DNA of 64,000 nucleotides from the NCBI RefSeq assembly GCF_001682865.1, contig NZ_MAQX01000011.1:248614-312613 (forward strand), read 5' to 3'. Position numbers and translations under genes: made by a program. The notes under the pieces are model-generated. The model made no database searches and was not told the DNA's origin. It saw only the letters and a program-made list of their open reading frames with translations. This DNA is from Bacillus sp. FJAT-26390. GTDB taxonomy: Bacteria; Bacillota; Bacilli; Paenibacillales; Paenibacillaceae. Each line of letters starts with the position of its first letter. Position 1 is the stretch's first letter. Shown here piece by piece: positions 1 to 8,665 of this stretch.

Positions 1-836
1 TTGTATTGTCTAATGAGGTAATCGTTACCCTTGTCAAACCTGAGATTATCGTCACTAAGCAGGTGGATCAAGAACTCGCGGTTCCCGGCGACACGCTGCA
101 TTACACCATTCAAATTCGGAATGCAGCCCATATAGCGGTCGATGCAAGACTGGAGGATTCCTTGCCCGGCGGGGTGAGGTTTGTTGCGAACAGCCTAAAG
201 CTAAATGGCATTCCAATGCCCAGCGCAAGGCTCGAGGATGGCATCACGCTCGGCACGCTGCTCGGGCAATCACTAAATGTCGTAACGTTTGCCGCTCAAA
301 TCCCGCCGCAAATCTCCTCTATTGATCCGATAACGAATGCTGCAAGAGTCATCTACACCTTCCGGCTGTCGGATGGCAGAGTGGTTAGCAACACCTCGCT
401 CTCCAATTCCGCTGCAACGGAAATCGCCGCTCCAATCATCCAAATCAGCGGGCGGGTTGCGCCTGCGGTCGTCGAATATGGCGATGCCATAACCATTCAT
501 GCCATTCTCACAAACAACGGGAATTTGGCTGCAGACGTGTCCTTCATAAGCGACTTTCCTTATGGCGTCGATCTTCTACCGAAGACGTACCGCGTAGATG
601 GCGCCAAACGAAATCCAAGCGCTTATGACGGGAACCGAACATGGCTGCTAGGAAGCGTACCGCCGGGATCTAGACTACTAATCGTATATTCGGCCGTCGT
701 AACGGATGCGTATTTGTCAGAAAAAATATTAGGATACGTCATAGCAAGCTATACGTATGAGGCGGATGGCCGAAGCATGAACGGGGAGGCTGTATCCAAT
801 CCGCTAGAGGTTGATGTGACCGGGGATGATGAGTAG
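1..836 (+). CDS. DUF11-repeat surface protein, 5' end outside the window
   Basis: The reading frame (frame of base 3) is open to the left edge, so the true start lies upstream. About 276 residues are visible. They form two tandem Ig-like repeats of the DUF11/conserved-repeat type: each starts with a segment like 'PEIIVTKQVDQELAVPGDTLHYTIQIRN', continues with an acidic 'LEDSLPGGVRFV' or 'ISDFPYGVDLLP' strand, and closes with a hydrophobic strand. Such repeats are usual in long secreted Gram-positive cell-surface proteins, where they act as spacers or adhesive stalks. No cell-wall sorting signal, SLH domain or membrane helix follows, and the frame ends with acidic residues. The gene ends just before a strong bidirectional hairpin. 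The family is fairly sure; the role is unknown. Confidence 0.75.
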   Translation, partial: VLSNEVIVTLVKPEIIVTKQVDQELAVPGDTLHYTIQIRNAAHIAVDARLEDSLPGGVRFVANSLKLNGIPMPSARLEDGITLGTLLGQSLNVVTFAAQIPPQISSIDPITNAARVIYTFRLSDGRVVSNTSLSNSAATEIAAPIIQISGRVAPAVVEYGDAITIHAILTNNGNLAADVSFISDFPYGVDLLPKTYRVDGAKRNPSAYDGNRTWLLGSVPPGSRLLIVYSAVVTDAYLSEKILGYVIASYTYEADGRSMNGEAVSNPLEVDVTGDDE

Positions 837-860
837 CATGGAAAGGCGGAACCCATAAGA

Positions 861-896
861 AACCCGACTGGACAGCGCTGTCCAAGTCGGGTTTTT
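861..896. terminator. Bidirectional rho-independent terminator
   Basis: An inverted repeat with arms of about 14 bases (AACCCGACT-GGACAG against CTGTCCAAGTCGGGTT, one bulge) is followed by a T-run on the + strand. It separates the convergent DUF11 gene and the TIM-barrel isomerase gene. Confidence 0.85.
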
Positions 897-897
897 G

Positions 898-1755
898 TTA
901 AAGATTTTGCCAAAGCTGCTTGACGAGCTTCTTCAAATAGAGAGACTGCAGCCAGCGATCGCTAACTTCGGTTTGCCCTGAACCGGCGACGTCTCTCGTA
1001 ATCGCATAGGACGGCGGTCCGAGCTCGATCACTACAGGGAATATTTCATTATCCCGCCTTGCTCCCTTTAGCCAATGACGCATGGCGCTTTCCCACCATC
1101 TTGCAAAATGGGGCAGCATCGGATGATCGCCTGCTTCTCCGGGATCGATCTGAATTTGCTCGCCATTCGAGATGCGCGTATGGATGCTGCATGCATACGG
1201 CAGCAAGCTTTGGAGCATCTGCTCCGCTTCAGGCGATACCGTATGCATCTCACCCGCCAGCACATAATGGGAATAATCAATCGTAAGCTTAAGCAGCGGC
1301 AGCGACTCCAAAAACTGCCGCGTCCGAATGAGGTCCTGCGTAATCGTTCCCCGATGCGTCTCGATAAACACCGGAATGCCGGCTTGCCTTGCGAGCGCGT
1401 CGATGCCCGAGAGCAGTTCAAGCGCCGAGTCGCCGATTAGAAAAGGCGTCATTACCTGTGCGTTGATATAGTCAATATTTCCGAATGCAGCGGCCTTATC
1501 CAAAAAGTCGGACATGTCCTTCAGCGACGCAGGATAAGCGTTCACGCTGAACGATAAGCCGTAATTGTGAAGGAGCTCCTTCCAAAGTCCGCTCTCTTCA
1601 GGCGCCGGCACAAAAGCGTTAATGCCGTCGAAGCCGCTCTCCGCAATTAGCTTGAATTTCCCTTCCGTATCTGCCGCATGCCCCGCTGTACCTTCCAGCG
1701 CATTCATTCCCCACCAAGACATCTCCACCTGCAATTGATCGTTTATATTCTTCAT
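898..1755 (-). CDS. Sugar phosphate isomerase/epimerase-like TIM-barrel protein
   Basis: A 285-residue protein of the xylose isomerase-like/AP-endonuclease-2 superfamily, which isomerises or epimerises sugars and inositol derivatives in the cytoplasm using a divalent metal. The expected metal ligands can be read in order: Glu132 (VFIETHRG), Asp160 (LTIDYSHY), His192 (SIHTRIS) and Glu244 (VVIELGPP). The N-terminus 'MSWWGMNALEG...ESGFDGINAFVP' fits the first beta-alpha unit. Its start lies 3 bases after the stop of the PhyH dioxygenase gene, with no good Shine-Dalgarno of its own, so translation is probably coupled to that gene. The substrate cannot be deduced. The pairing suggests a two-step conversion of one carbohydrate or polyol, controlled by the divergent AraC regulator. 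Confidence 0.8.
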   Translation of the reverse strand: MKNINDQLQVEMSWWGMNALEGTAGHAADTEGKFKLIAESGFDGINAFVPAPEESGLWKELLHNYGLSFSVNAYPASLKDMSDFLDKAAAFGNIDYINAQVMTPFLIGDSALELLSGIDALARQAGIPVFIETHRGTITQDLIRTRQFLESLPLLKLTIDYSHYVLAGEMHTVSPEAEQMLQSLLPYACSIHTRISNGEQIQIDPGEAGDHPMLPHFARWWESAMRHWLKGARRDNEIFPVVIELGPPSYAITRDVAGSGQTEVSDRWLQSLYLKKLVKQLWQNL

Positions 1756-1758
1756 AAA

Positions 1759-2568
1759 TTAGTGCGGATACGCATTTTCGAATTCAATCCCGCACGGACC
1801 TCCGTCTGTATTGATTTCCAAATCGACAGGCGTGCCGTCTTGGCGGAACAACGGGCGATAGTGATTGCTGATATGAGTTGCTGACGCATTCGCGTAATGG
1901 CATATAAACGCGCGGCGGAATTGATCCTTCGTCTTGTTTCGGTAGGAGCCGTGAATGAGATTCCCGTTAAAAAACAACACGTCACCCTTATCCATAATTA
2001 CCGGCATCGCCTTCTGGTCCTTAGGCGGCTTGACGTAATGTGTCGTGAAGGATTCGGTGGAATCCGCCATCTCGGGGCAGCTTATCTCGTGCTCGCTTGT
2101 CTTTGGAACGACCAGCAAGCCGCCATTTTCCTCATTTGCCGCATCGATTGCCGTCCATGCCGCGATGCAGTTGCCAGGCTCCACCTGCAAATAGAAATTG
2201 TCTTGATGCAGCGCTTGGCCGCGTGAGCCCGGCGGCTTGTAATAAAACATGCTTTGGGCTGCCAGCGCTTCCTCGCCGTATAAATCGGCTAAAACATTCA
2301 TTACCGGCTCATGCAGCAAATATTGCTTGGCCGTGTCATTGAACCTGTGCGGATGCATGACCCGAGGAAACCGTTTTAACGGATCATCCCCGGCCCCAGT
2401 CAAATCCGGCTCGAACAAGCCCGGTACAGTCGTATGGCTGATCTCCTCAAACGTATCCTCAATCGTGCGAATGTCCTCTTGCGAGAACAGATCTTTAATC
2501 ACGATATATCCCTCTGCCACAAATTGATCCACTTGCTCTTGCGTCAATACGTTCAAACGCTTTGTCAT
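1759..2568 (-). CDS. Phytanoyl-CoA dioxygenase (PhyH) family Fe(II)/2-oxoglutarate oxygenase
   Basis: A 269-residue cytoplasmic protein with the PhyH fold. The 2-His-1-carboxylate iron triad is visible: His121 and Asp123 in 'ALHQDNFY' and His206 in 'GNLIHGSY', with a downstream Arg in 'KDQFRRAF' that would bind 2-oxoglutarate. Bacterial members hydroxylate varied small molecules, so the phytanoyl name describes the family only. It is the first gene of a leftward pair with the TIM-barrel isomerase and is divergent from an AraC regulator. An oxygenase paired with a sugar isomerase-like enzyme suggests oxidative processing of a modified sugar, polyol or compatible solute; this is inference. Confidence 0.85.
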   Translation of the reverse strand: MTKRLNVLTQEQVDQFVAEGYIVIKDLFSQEDIRTIEDTFEEISHTTVPGLFEPDLTGAGDDPLKRFPRVMHPHRFNDTAKQYLLHEPVMNVLADLYGEEALAAQSMFYYKPPGSRGQALHQDNFYLQVEPGNCIAAWTAIDAANEENGGLLVVPKTSEHEISCPEMADSTESFTTHYVKPPKDQKAMPVIMDKGDVLFFNGNLIHGSYRNKTKDQFRRAFICHYANASATHISNHYRPLFRQDGTPVDLEINTDGGPCGIEFENAYPH

Positions 2569-2686
2569 CGCTTAGCTCTCCTTCACTGAATTAATCAATG
2601 TTCTTGACATAATCATAGAGCTTTCGTTATTTTTAAGGAAGAATGATTACTGCTGAAAACTATCGGTATTCTGCTATTTTTATTCC

Positions 2687-2693
2687 AAGGAGG
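2687..2693 (+). promoter_or_regulatory. Strong ribosome binding site before a non-AUG start
   Basis: AAGGAGG is a near-perfect Shine-Dalgarno. No ATG, GTG or TTG lies in the AraC reading frame at a usable distance; the codon eight bases downstream is ACG at 2702. This site decides the proposed start of the following gene. Confidence 0.7.
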
Positions 2694-2701
2694 AGATCGC
2701 C

Positions 2702-3514
2702 ACGCATCCATCTAACGACAACGACACGGTTACCGAGACGAATGGCGGTGCGCTGCTAAGCGGGCTTTTCGATGAATCCGATTCCTATCGGTATCGCAGG
2801 CCAAACGGCATAAGCGACTGGCTCCTCTTTTACACTTTGGAGGGCGAAGGCTATTTGCGTACGCCTCATGGGGAAAAGCGCTGCCGAAGCGGACAAATCG
2901 CGCTGCTCCGCTCCGGCATTCCGCATGAATACGGAACCGTGCCCGGCAGCCGCTGGCATTTTTACTGGGCGCATTTTCAGAAACTACCTGAAATCGACTA
3001 CCTGCCTAACGAAGAATGTATCGTGGCCACCGTGCCCGACAGCAATATGCAAAGCAGGGTGCAGCACACCTTTCATCATATTTTGAACGATTCCCGCGAG
3101 AGAGCGAGCTTCTGGCATATGCTTTGCGAAAATGCGCTGCGTGAAGTTATTCTTCTCGCAGCACAGCTGCTTGAGCGCCGGCTTGACCCGCGCATCGAAC
3201 TCGCCCTGCAATATTTATCCCGCAACATGCAGCAAGCGGTCCGAATCGAGGATCTAGCCAAATCCGTCGGGCTTTCCGTCTCCAGGCTCTCCCATCTCTT
3301 CAAGCAGGAAACGGGCGCTAGCGTCCTTGAGCATTTGAACCGGCTGCGGCTTGAGCAGGCTGCGCTGCTAATGGAGCATATGGGACGTACGGCTACCGAG
3401 GCCTCGCTCGATGTCGGCTTCTACAATTACAATCATTTTGCCGCATTATTTCGCAATACGTACGGCACAAGCCCAAGAACGTACAAAAAGGACAAAGCTG
3501 CCCGCAGAGAGTAG
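2702..3514 (+). CDS. AraC-family regulator with N-terminal cupin domain, apparent ACG start
   Basis: The protein has a cupin-type sensing domain ('WLLFYTLEGEGYLRTPHGE', 'GQIALLRSGIPHEYGT') and two helix-turn-helix motifs at the C-terminus ('IRIEDLAKSVGLSVSRLSHLFKQ', 'TEASLDVGFYNYNHFAALFRNTYGTSPRTY'). The first conventional start, TTG at 2837, would cut into the cupin and has no ribosome site. Upstream the frame stays open to a TGA at 2654, and the residues before 2837 continue the domain. The strong AAGGAGG at 2687-2693 points to ACG at 2702, giving 270 residues, a usual length for the family. A sequencing error or an ATG-to-ACG mutation is the alternative. It is divergent from the PhyH/isomerase pair and probably controls it. 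Confidence 0.8.
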   Translation, partial: THPSNDNDTVTETNGGALLSGLFDESDSYRYRRPNGISDWLLFYTLEGEGYLRTPHGEKRCRSGQIALLRSGIPHEYGTVPGSRWHFYWAHFQKLPEIDYLPNEECIVATVPDSNMQSRVQHTFHHILNDSRERASFWHMLCENALREVILLAAQLLERRLDPRIELALQYLSRNMQQAVRIEDLAKSVGLSVSRLSHLFKQETGASVLEHLNRLRLEQAALLMEHMGRTATEASLDVGFYNYNHFAALFRNTYGTSPRTYKKDKAARRE

Positions 3515-3527
3515 CTTTGTCCTTTTT
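3487..3527. terminator. Terminator overlapping the end of the AraC gene
   Basis: An AAAAGGACAAAGCT / AGCTTTGTCCTTTT inverted repeat with a T-run. The left arm and the stop codon are part of the coding sequence. It lies between convergent genes and may serve both. Confidence 0.8.
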
Positions 3528-3543
3528 CATTTTCTATTCCGCA

Positions 3544-4482
3544 TTAAACTTTCTGCGTTGCGAGGTCGAGCCAATCCATCTCTGCCTTGGTAAGCTGAAT
3601 AAGCGAGCCCGCGTCGCAGGAATGAAGCTCCTCTGCTGACTGCGCGCCGATTAACGCACAGGTCGGAAACGGCTGATTCAGCACATAGGCAAGCGCGATT
3701 TGGATCGCGCTGACGTTTTTCTCTGCTGCCAGCTGCTTCGCGCGCTCAAGCCGCTCCCAATTGTCATCGCTATAAAATACGCGTACCAGATCTGCGTTGT
3801 CGCGAACCTCAGGCGAGAATCTGCCCGTAAAGAAGCCCCTTGCTTGCGAAGACCATGACAACAGCGGGAACTGCTGCTCCTCATGCCATGCGCAGGTTTC
3901 CTCGTCAGCCGATACGCAGCCAGACCAGAAGGGCTCATTCGCTTTCGCAAGACTAAGGTTCGGGCTGCTGAAGGAGAACCCAACTAGTCCTTTTGCAGCC
4001 GCATATTCATTCGCTTCCTTAATCCGCTGCCACGTCCAGTTCGATACGCCAATCGCCCGGACGGCGCCTGATTGCACATGCTCGTTTAGAATATCGATCA
4101 CTTCTCCTGCAGGAACCGACGGATCATCACGATGCAGCGCATAGAGGTCGATATAGTCGGTTTGCAGACGTTTGAGACTGTCAGCCAAATCCTGGCGGAT
4201 CGCTTCTCTGCTCACTCTAGGGCCGTCTTGATTATGATGCGCCCCCTTTGTCAAAATAACGAGTTGCTCGCGGTTGCCCCTCTCCAGCATATAACGGCCG
4301 ATGACTTCCTCGCTTTGTCCGCCGCAGTAAATATGCGCCGTGTCGATTGAATTGCCACCGATGGCAAGGAAAGCGTCCAAATTAGCCGAAGCCTTCTCGT
4401 AAGCATCATGATAAAAATAGTCCGAACCCTTCATTAAGCGCGATACCGGCTTTGGCGAACCTTCGATTTGAATATATTCCAT
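3544..4482 (-). CDS. Aldo/keto reductase
   Basis: A 312-residue NADPH-dependent oxidoreductase of the aldo/keto reductase superfamily. The catalytic tetrad can be read as Asp47 and Tyr52 ('NSIDTAHIYCGG'), Lys79 ('VILTKGAH') and His117 ('YALHRDDP'), followed by 'AIGVSNWTWQRIKEAN' and the C-terminal cofactor-binding stretch 'IQIALAYVLNQPFPTCALIGAQS'. It would interconvert an aldehyde or ketose and its alcohol in the cytosol. It has a strong ribosome site (AAGGAGG) and sits 30 bases behind the Gfo/Idh dehydrogenase gene in a leftward operon, so the two probably act on the same sugar or polyol. The substrate is unknown. Confidence 0.88.
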   Translation of the reverse strand: MEYIQIEGSPKPVSRLMKGSDYFYHDAYEKASANLDAFLAIGGNSIDTAHIYCGGQSEEVIGRYMLERGNREQLVILTKGAHHNQDGPRVSREAIRQDLADSLKRLQTDYIDLYALHRDDPSVPAGEVIDILNEHVQSGAVRAIGVSNWTWQRIKEANEYAAAKGLVGFSFSSPNLSLAKANEPFWSGCVSADEETCAWHEEQQFPLLSWSSQARGFFTGRFSPEVRDNADLVRVFYSDDNWERLERAKQLAAEKNVSAIQIALAYVLNQPFPTCALIGAQSAEELHSCDAGSLIQLTKAEMDWLDLATQKV

Positions 4483-4512
4483 CGTTATTGCCTCCTTCGT
4501 TTATCTTCTAAT

Positions 4513-5514
4513 TTAAAGCAGAACGCGCTTACGCTCATGCGCCGATTCCAAGCAAGCATCAATGACCTTCATATTGCGTACAGCGTCCGATCCGCCGAAT
4601 TGCAGCTGCGTACCGCCTTTAATGGCTTGAGCGAGATGATCGGCTTGCGCCGTATAAGCGTTTACATGCGGCACCTCGACCTCTCGGCGTTCACCTTTGG
4701 CGCTTACGAAGAAATTGCCGCTGCCTGGCTCGCCCGTTACAAATGCGGATGGAACCTCTATGGTGCCGTCGCTGCCAAGCACCTCCAGCGGGTTGCGGAA
4801 AGCCGCCCACATGCCGCAATCAAACGTCAGCGACACCGAACCTTCGAACTCCACAAGTCCCGATGCCATCATATCGACATCATCATGCTCCGGCGAAAAC
4901 AAAGCTTGCACCGTCACCGCTTCCGGCTCCTTGCCCAGCAGCAGGCGCGCGGCATTGATCGGATAGCAGCCTACATCGTAAATCGAGCCGCCGCCCCATT
5001 CCTTGCGGTATCTGACATTCTCCTTATGCCCTGCGTTATTGAAGGTGAACGCGCTGCGGATGCCGCGAACCTCGCCTATCTCGCCGGCGTCGATCAGCTT
5101 CTTGATCATGTCGTACCTTGGATGGTATCTATACATAAAGGCTTCCGATAGAAGGACGCCAGCCTTCGCAGCTGCTTCGGCCATCTCAGCCGCTTCCTTC
5201 GCCGTCAATGCCAGCGGCTTCTCGCACAAAATATGTTTGCCGGCTTCCGCGGCCCGAATCGTCCACTCCCGGTGCAAATGGTTTGGGAGCGGAATGTATA
5301 CGACATCAATTGAAGGATCAGCCAGCAGCTCTTCATAGCTGCCATAAGCAGTCTCGATATGAAGCTCTTCTGCCGTTTTCTTGGCATTGTCCAAGCTGCG
5401 GCTGGCAATTGCCGCTACCTCGTTTAACTCTGAGAGCTTAAGGCCAGGAATAACCGCTCTTTTGGCGATTCCTGCACAGCCCAAAATGCCCCATTTTAGC
5501 TTATCCGTCTTCAT
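4513..5514 (-). CDS. Gfo/Idh/MocA-family NAD(P)-dependent sugar dehydrogenase
   Basis: A 333-residue protein with an N-terminal Rossmann fold ('WGILGCAGIAKRAVIPGL', residues 8-25), the family motif 'HILCEKPLA' with Lys99, and a C-terminal alpha/beta domain containing 'GGSIYDVGCYPINAARLL'. Family members oxidise or epimerise pyranosides and inositols, usually at a hydroxyl beside the NAD. It is the first gene of the leftward pair with the aldo/keto reductase and is divergent from an AraC regulator beginning at 5733. Both enzymes are cytosolic. The substrate cannot be told from sequence alone. Confidence 0.88.
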   Translation of the reverse strand: MKTDKLKWGILGCAGIAKRAVIPGLKLSELNEVAAIASRSLDNAKKTAEELHIETAYGSYEELLADPSIDVVYIPLPNHLHREWTIRAAEAGKHILCEKPLALTAKEAAEMAEAAAKAGVLLSEAFMYRYHPRYDMIKKLIDAGEIGEVRGIRSAFTFNNAGHKENVRYRKEWGGGSIYDVGCYPINAARLLLGKEPEAVTVQALFSPEHDDVDMMASGLVEFEGSVSLTFDCGMWAAFRNPLEVLGSDGTIEVPSAFVTGEPGSGNFFVSAKGERREVEVPHVNAYTAQADHLAQAIKGGTQLQFGGSDAVRNMKVIDACLESAHERKRVLL

Positions 5515-5732
5515 CCTACCGTCACCTCGGCTATTATTTTATTATTATATTGTGATTGTAAGCATAACTAGCCGTACCGCTTGTTCTCATCACAGCTTAT
5601 CGAATGTCTTTAATAATAGGAGAAATAGAACGGTTAACTTATGCTTTCCTCTAGTTTAAAGTAGAACATTCAAAAATAAAATGATATTATTTTGCTATGG
5701 ATTACAACAATATTGTCATCGAGGTGAAAGCT

Positions 5733-6569
5733 ATGCAAAGGCAGTCCCTTCTGCTGACGCTCCCGCAAAATCCGTTCTTTTGTTTCCCCGAATCCGTCGG
5801 TCATTACTGGAATCACCCCGAGCATTATTCCATGCGCAAAGCCGGCTCATTGAACAATTTCAACATCCATTATGTCGTATCCGGCAAAGGGTATGTGGAA
5901 TATGACGGCAAGGTGCATACGCTTGAGGCAGGGGAGGCGGTCCTTTATTTTCCGCTGCAGCGGCAGCATTACTATAGCAGCAAGGATGATCCTTGGGACA
6001 TCAGGTGGGTACATTTCTATGGCACAGGCTTGCAGGACTACATGATTGAACGAGGCTTTCACAAAAGCCAGCTTTGGACGATTCGCCAGCCTGCCGCTTG
6101 GGAACAGGTTCACGAGGATCTGCTTGTCGAAGCGGAGTCTCACCGGATGCTGCATCCGACGAAGCTGTCCGCGCTGACCTATGCGATTCTCGCCGTATTC
6201 GTCGAGCAGGCTGTTCCGATTTCGGGCAGCAAAGCAAGCACAGCCGGCAACCGCATCCTAGAGCTGCTACCGCTCATGCAGCAGGAAGCAACGCAGCCAT
6301 TTGTGCTTGAGCATTGGGCGGAGCATGCCGGCGTATCCCCTTATTACTTCTGCAAGCTCTTTCGCAGCGTAATGGAAATGACGCCGATGGATTTTGTTAC
6401 GCGCTGCCGCCTTCAAATGGCGAAGCAATGGCTGCTTGAGCGCAAAGAGATCAACATCGGCCAAATTGCCGGCGATGCCGGTTATCCAAGCGTTAGCTAC
6501 TTCAACAAGCGGTTTATGGAGCACGAGGGGATGACGCCAACTGTATATCGCCAGCTTTATGGAGTATAA
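5733..6569 (+). CDS. AraC-family transcriptional regulator
   Basis: A 278-residue regulator. The N-terminal cupin sensing domain includes 'NFNIHYVVSGKGYVEYDGKVHTLEAGEAVLYFPLQ', and the C-terminal 100 residues carry two HTH motifs ('LEHWAEHAGVSPYYFCKLFRS', 'IGQIAGDAGYPSVSYFNKRFMEHEGMTP'). A start at 5697 is possible, but GAGGTGA at 5720-5726 sits seven bases before the ATG at 5733, so 5733 is preferred. It is divergent from the Gfo/Idh and aldo/keto reductase pair, which it probably activates in the presence of the sugar, and convergent with a second Gfo/Idh gene. Confidence 0.88.
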   Translation: MQRQSLLLTLPQNPFFCFPESVGHYWNHPEHYSMRKAGSLNNFNIHYVVSGKGYVEYDGKVHTLEAGEAVLYFPLQRQHYYSSKDDPWDIRWVHFYGTGLQDYMIERGFHKSQLWTIRQPAAWEQVHEDLLVEAESHRMLHPTKLSALTYAILAVFVEQAVPISGSKASTAGNRILELLPLMQQEATQPFVLEHWAEHAGVSPYYFCKLFRSVMEMTPMDFVTRCRLQMAKQWLLERKEINIGQIAGDAGYPSVSYFNKRFMEHEGMTPTVYRQLYGV

Positions 6570-6577
6570 AATAAAAA

Positions 6578-6601
6578 AGCTGCGCCTCGTGGGCGCAGCT
6601 T
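6578..6601. terminator. Terminator between convergent genes
   Basis: Perfect inverted repeat AGCTGCGCC-tcgt-GGGCGCAGCT, with A-rich sequence on the left side and a short T-rich stretch on the right. It lies between the AraC gene and the leftward Gfo/Idh gene. Confidence 0.75.
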
Positions 6602-6602
6602 C

Positions 6603-7613
6603 TTATAGCTTGATCAATGTGCCGCCTTCATCAGCCGATCGCATCTCCGCTTCGATCATTTCAAGCGTGCCTACCGCGCTTTCCGGCAAGCAGATTGATA
6701 CAGGAGTGCCTGCTTCAACCGACTCAATGAAATATTTGATCTGGCGGTAATAACCCATATCCTCCGACAATTCGGCGATAAAGCCCGGTCCGTCGTTCGG
6801 ATTCACCTTCACTTGACCATTTTCAAAGACTAGATTGCCGCCTTCGAAATTAACCCGATACGTCATCGCGAACCCGAAATCGCCCTCCAGCGTCCAGTCC
6901 GCTTGCGCATTCAGCACCTTGCCGTCGGGATAAATGTAATTGGTGGACACTACGTCATAGGCGCTGCCCGGAATGACATTGCGCGCAATCGTCGACACCT
7001 TCTCCGGCTTGCCGAACAGCCAGTGCACCATATCCGCATCATGGATATGCATGTCCAGCAGGCAGCCTCCGCTTTTGTCGCCTTCAAGGAACCAGCCCTT
7101 TGGCGCGCCTGAGCCCCGGAAGAAATAACCGCCCGTAACCGCTCCGTACCGTTTGTCCTCTACGCTGGCCTTCAAATATTCATAGGCTGGCCAGAAGCGC
7201 AGGCATTGGCCGATCATCAGCGTGTTTCCTGTACGTTTTGCCGTATTGGCCATCCGCCAGCCGTCCTCCGCATTTCCTGCTGCCGGCTTCTCGCATAGCA
7301 CATGAAGCCCTCTCTCCAGCAGGCTGCAGGCTAGATCAGCATGCAAGTAGGTTGGCAAAGTGATATCAACGACATCCAGTTCCTCATTCTCCAGCATCGC
7401 AGCAATATTATCGTATAAGTTGTAAGGAGTAAGATCATATACGTCCTGCTCGGTCGCGATATTGCCAGACGCCTTGCCTTCCTTCAGCTCCTCGATCAGC
7501 AGATCGCAGATTGCTACAAGCTGCACCGGCGCGCCTTCTGCAGCAAGCCGCACATAATTGTCAAAATGCATGCGTCCCATAAACCCGAAGCCGATTAAAC
7601 CAACCTTTAACAT
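6603..7613 (-). CDS. Gfo/Idh/MocA-family dehydrogenase
   Basis: A 336-residue protein with the Rossmann start 'MLKVGLIGFGFMGRMHFDNY', the 'HVLCEKPAAGN' motif (family Lys) and 'GGCLLDMHIHDADMVHWLFG', whose Asp and His fit the catalytic Asp-x-x-x-His pattern of inositol dehydrogenase-like members. It would catalyse NAD(P)-dependent oxidation of a sugar or inositol in the cytosol. It is the second gene of a leftward operon, 33 bases after a TIM-barrel isomerase gene. Gfo/Idh dehydrogenase plus IolE/IolI-like isomerase is a familiar combination in inositol and rare-sugar catabolism. This suggests, but does not prove, a cyclitol or keto-sugar substrate. Confidence 0.88.
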   Translation of the reverse strand: MLKVGLIGFGFMGRMHFDNYVRLAAEGAPVQLVAICDLLIEELKEGKASGNIATEQDVYDLTPYNLYDNIAAMLENEELDVVDITLPTYLHADLACSLLERGLHVLCEKPAAGNAEDGWRMANTAKRTGNTLMIGQCLRFWPAYEYLKASVEDKRYGAVTGGYFFRGSGAPKGWFLEGDKSGGCLLDMHIHDADMVHWLFGKPEKVSTIARNVIPGSAYDVVSTNYIYPDGKVLNAQADWTLEGDFGFAMTYRVNFEGGNLVFENGQVKVNPNDGPGFIAELSEDMGYYRQIKYFIESVEAGTPVSICLPESAVGTLEMIEAEMRSADEGGTLIKL

Positions 7614-7646
7614 ACAATAACCTCCCAGTAGATTGTGAATTATGAA

Positions 7647-8495
7647 TTATGAATATTGACGGCCCAGTATCGCATCCATCGCTTTAGAAGTGTTGAATAT
7701 GATTTGCTCCGAATGATGATTGTACGGCGGAATCATTTCACCTGTGACGTAATTGTCGTAACCGATCGCGCGAAGCGCTGTCATAACGGCCGGATAATCT
7801 ACGTCGCCTGCCAGCAGATCCACGAATCCATGCAGGCCGCCTGCTTGACGGCGGTAATCTTTAAAATGCACCTTCTTGATGCGGTGGCCCAAAATCCGTA
7901 TCCACTGCTCCGGATAACCGTTTTGCAGCGCATTGCCAACGTCAAAATAAGAGCCGACATTCGCCGAGCCATGCGCATCAATAAATGAACGCAGCTCTAG
8001 GGGCGAAAGCAAAAATTTATTCCAAACGTTCTCGATGCCAATGGAAACGCCTGCGCTTTCTGCGAAAGGAACGAGCTTCCCTATCGATTCAAGCGCCCGG
8101 TCATATGCGTATTCATAGTCGGTAATTTCACTATCCGGAATAAAATCTACGCCTACCGCGCCAGGAATGACGAGTATGGTGTCGACGCCAAGCGCAGCCG
8201 CAAGCTCTAGCTGCTTCTTGCAGACGTCGATCGCCTTCTCCCGCGTTGCCGCGTTTTCGCTAGTCATCGGGTAAGACCAATACAAGCCGGTTGCAAGCCC
8301 CGCGATTTCAAGCTCAGCCTCTTCGAGACGATTTTGAATGTCGCGAATTTCATTGTCCGTTGCCGCCAGGCTTAGCTCGCCCGTTTCGTTCAAAGACAGC
8401 TCGATTCCGTCGAAGCCAGCTTTTTTGGCGGTTGTGATGCAATCCGCAATGGTAGAATCGCCTTTAAATGACCAGATATTAATCCCTTTTTTCAT
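7647..8495 (-). CDS. Sugar phosphate isomerase/epimerase-like TIM-barrel protein
   Basis: A 282-residue member of the AP-endonuclease-2/xylose isomerase-like superfamily. The metal ligands are visible as Glu155 ('IGIENVWNK'), Asp185 ('SYFDVGNAL'), His210 ('KVHFKDYR') and Glu253 ('VTGEMIPP'). The N-terminus 'KKGINIWSF...AGFDGIELSL' forms the first strand and the usual Glu-containing loop. It has a strong ribosome site (AGGAGG) and heads the leftward operon that also contains the second Gfo/Idh dehydrogenase. A divergent AraC gene begins at 8666. Similarity to L-xylulose/hexulose 3-epimerase-like and IolE/IolI-like enzymes is at superfamily level only. Confidence 0.85.
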   Translation of the reverse strand: MKKGINIWSFKGDSTIADCITTAKKAGFDGIELSLNETGELSLAATDNEIRDIQNRLEEAELEIAGLATGLYWSYPMTSENAATREKAIDVCKKQLELAAALGVDTILVIPGAVGVDFIPDSEITDYEYAYDRALESIGKLVPFAESAGVSIGIENVWNKFLLSPLELRSFIDAHGSANVGSYFDVGNALQNGYPEQWIRILGHRIKKVHFKDYRRQAGGLHGFVDLLAGDVDYPAVMTALRAIGYDNYVTGEMIPPYNHHSEQIIFNTSKAMDAILGRQYS

Positions 8496-8665
8496 TTGAA
8501 GTCCTCCTATGCTTTTAACTTATTACGTGATATTGAATTGGTTGCCAGAGCATGTGATAATACGTATATAATAAATGATTTTTGCGTAAATAGATTTAGC
8601 TGATAAAGCGATTATTTGGACAATTCCGTTCTCTTTTTAATTCATTGCAGGAAGGGGGCTGCCTC

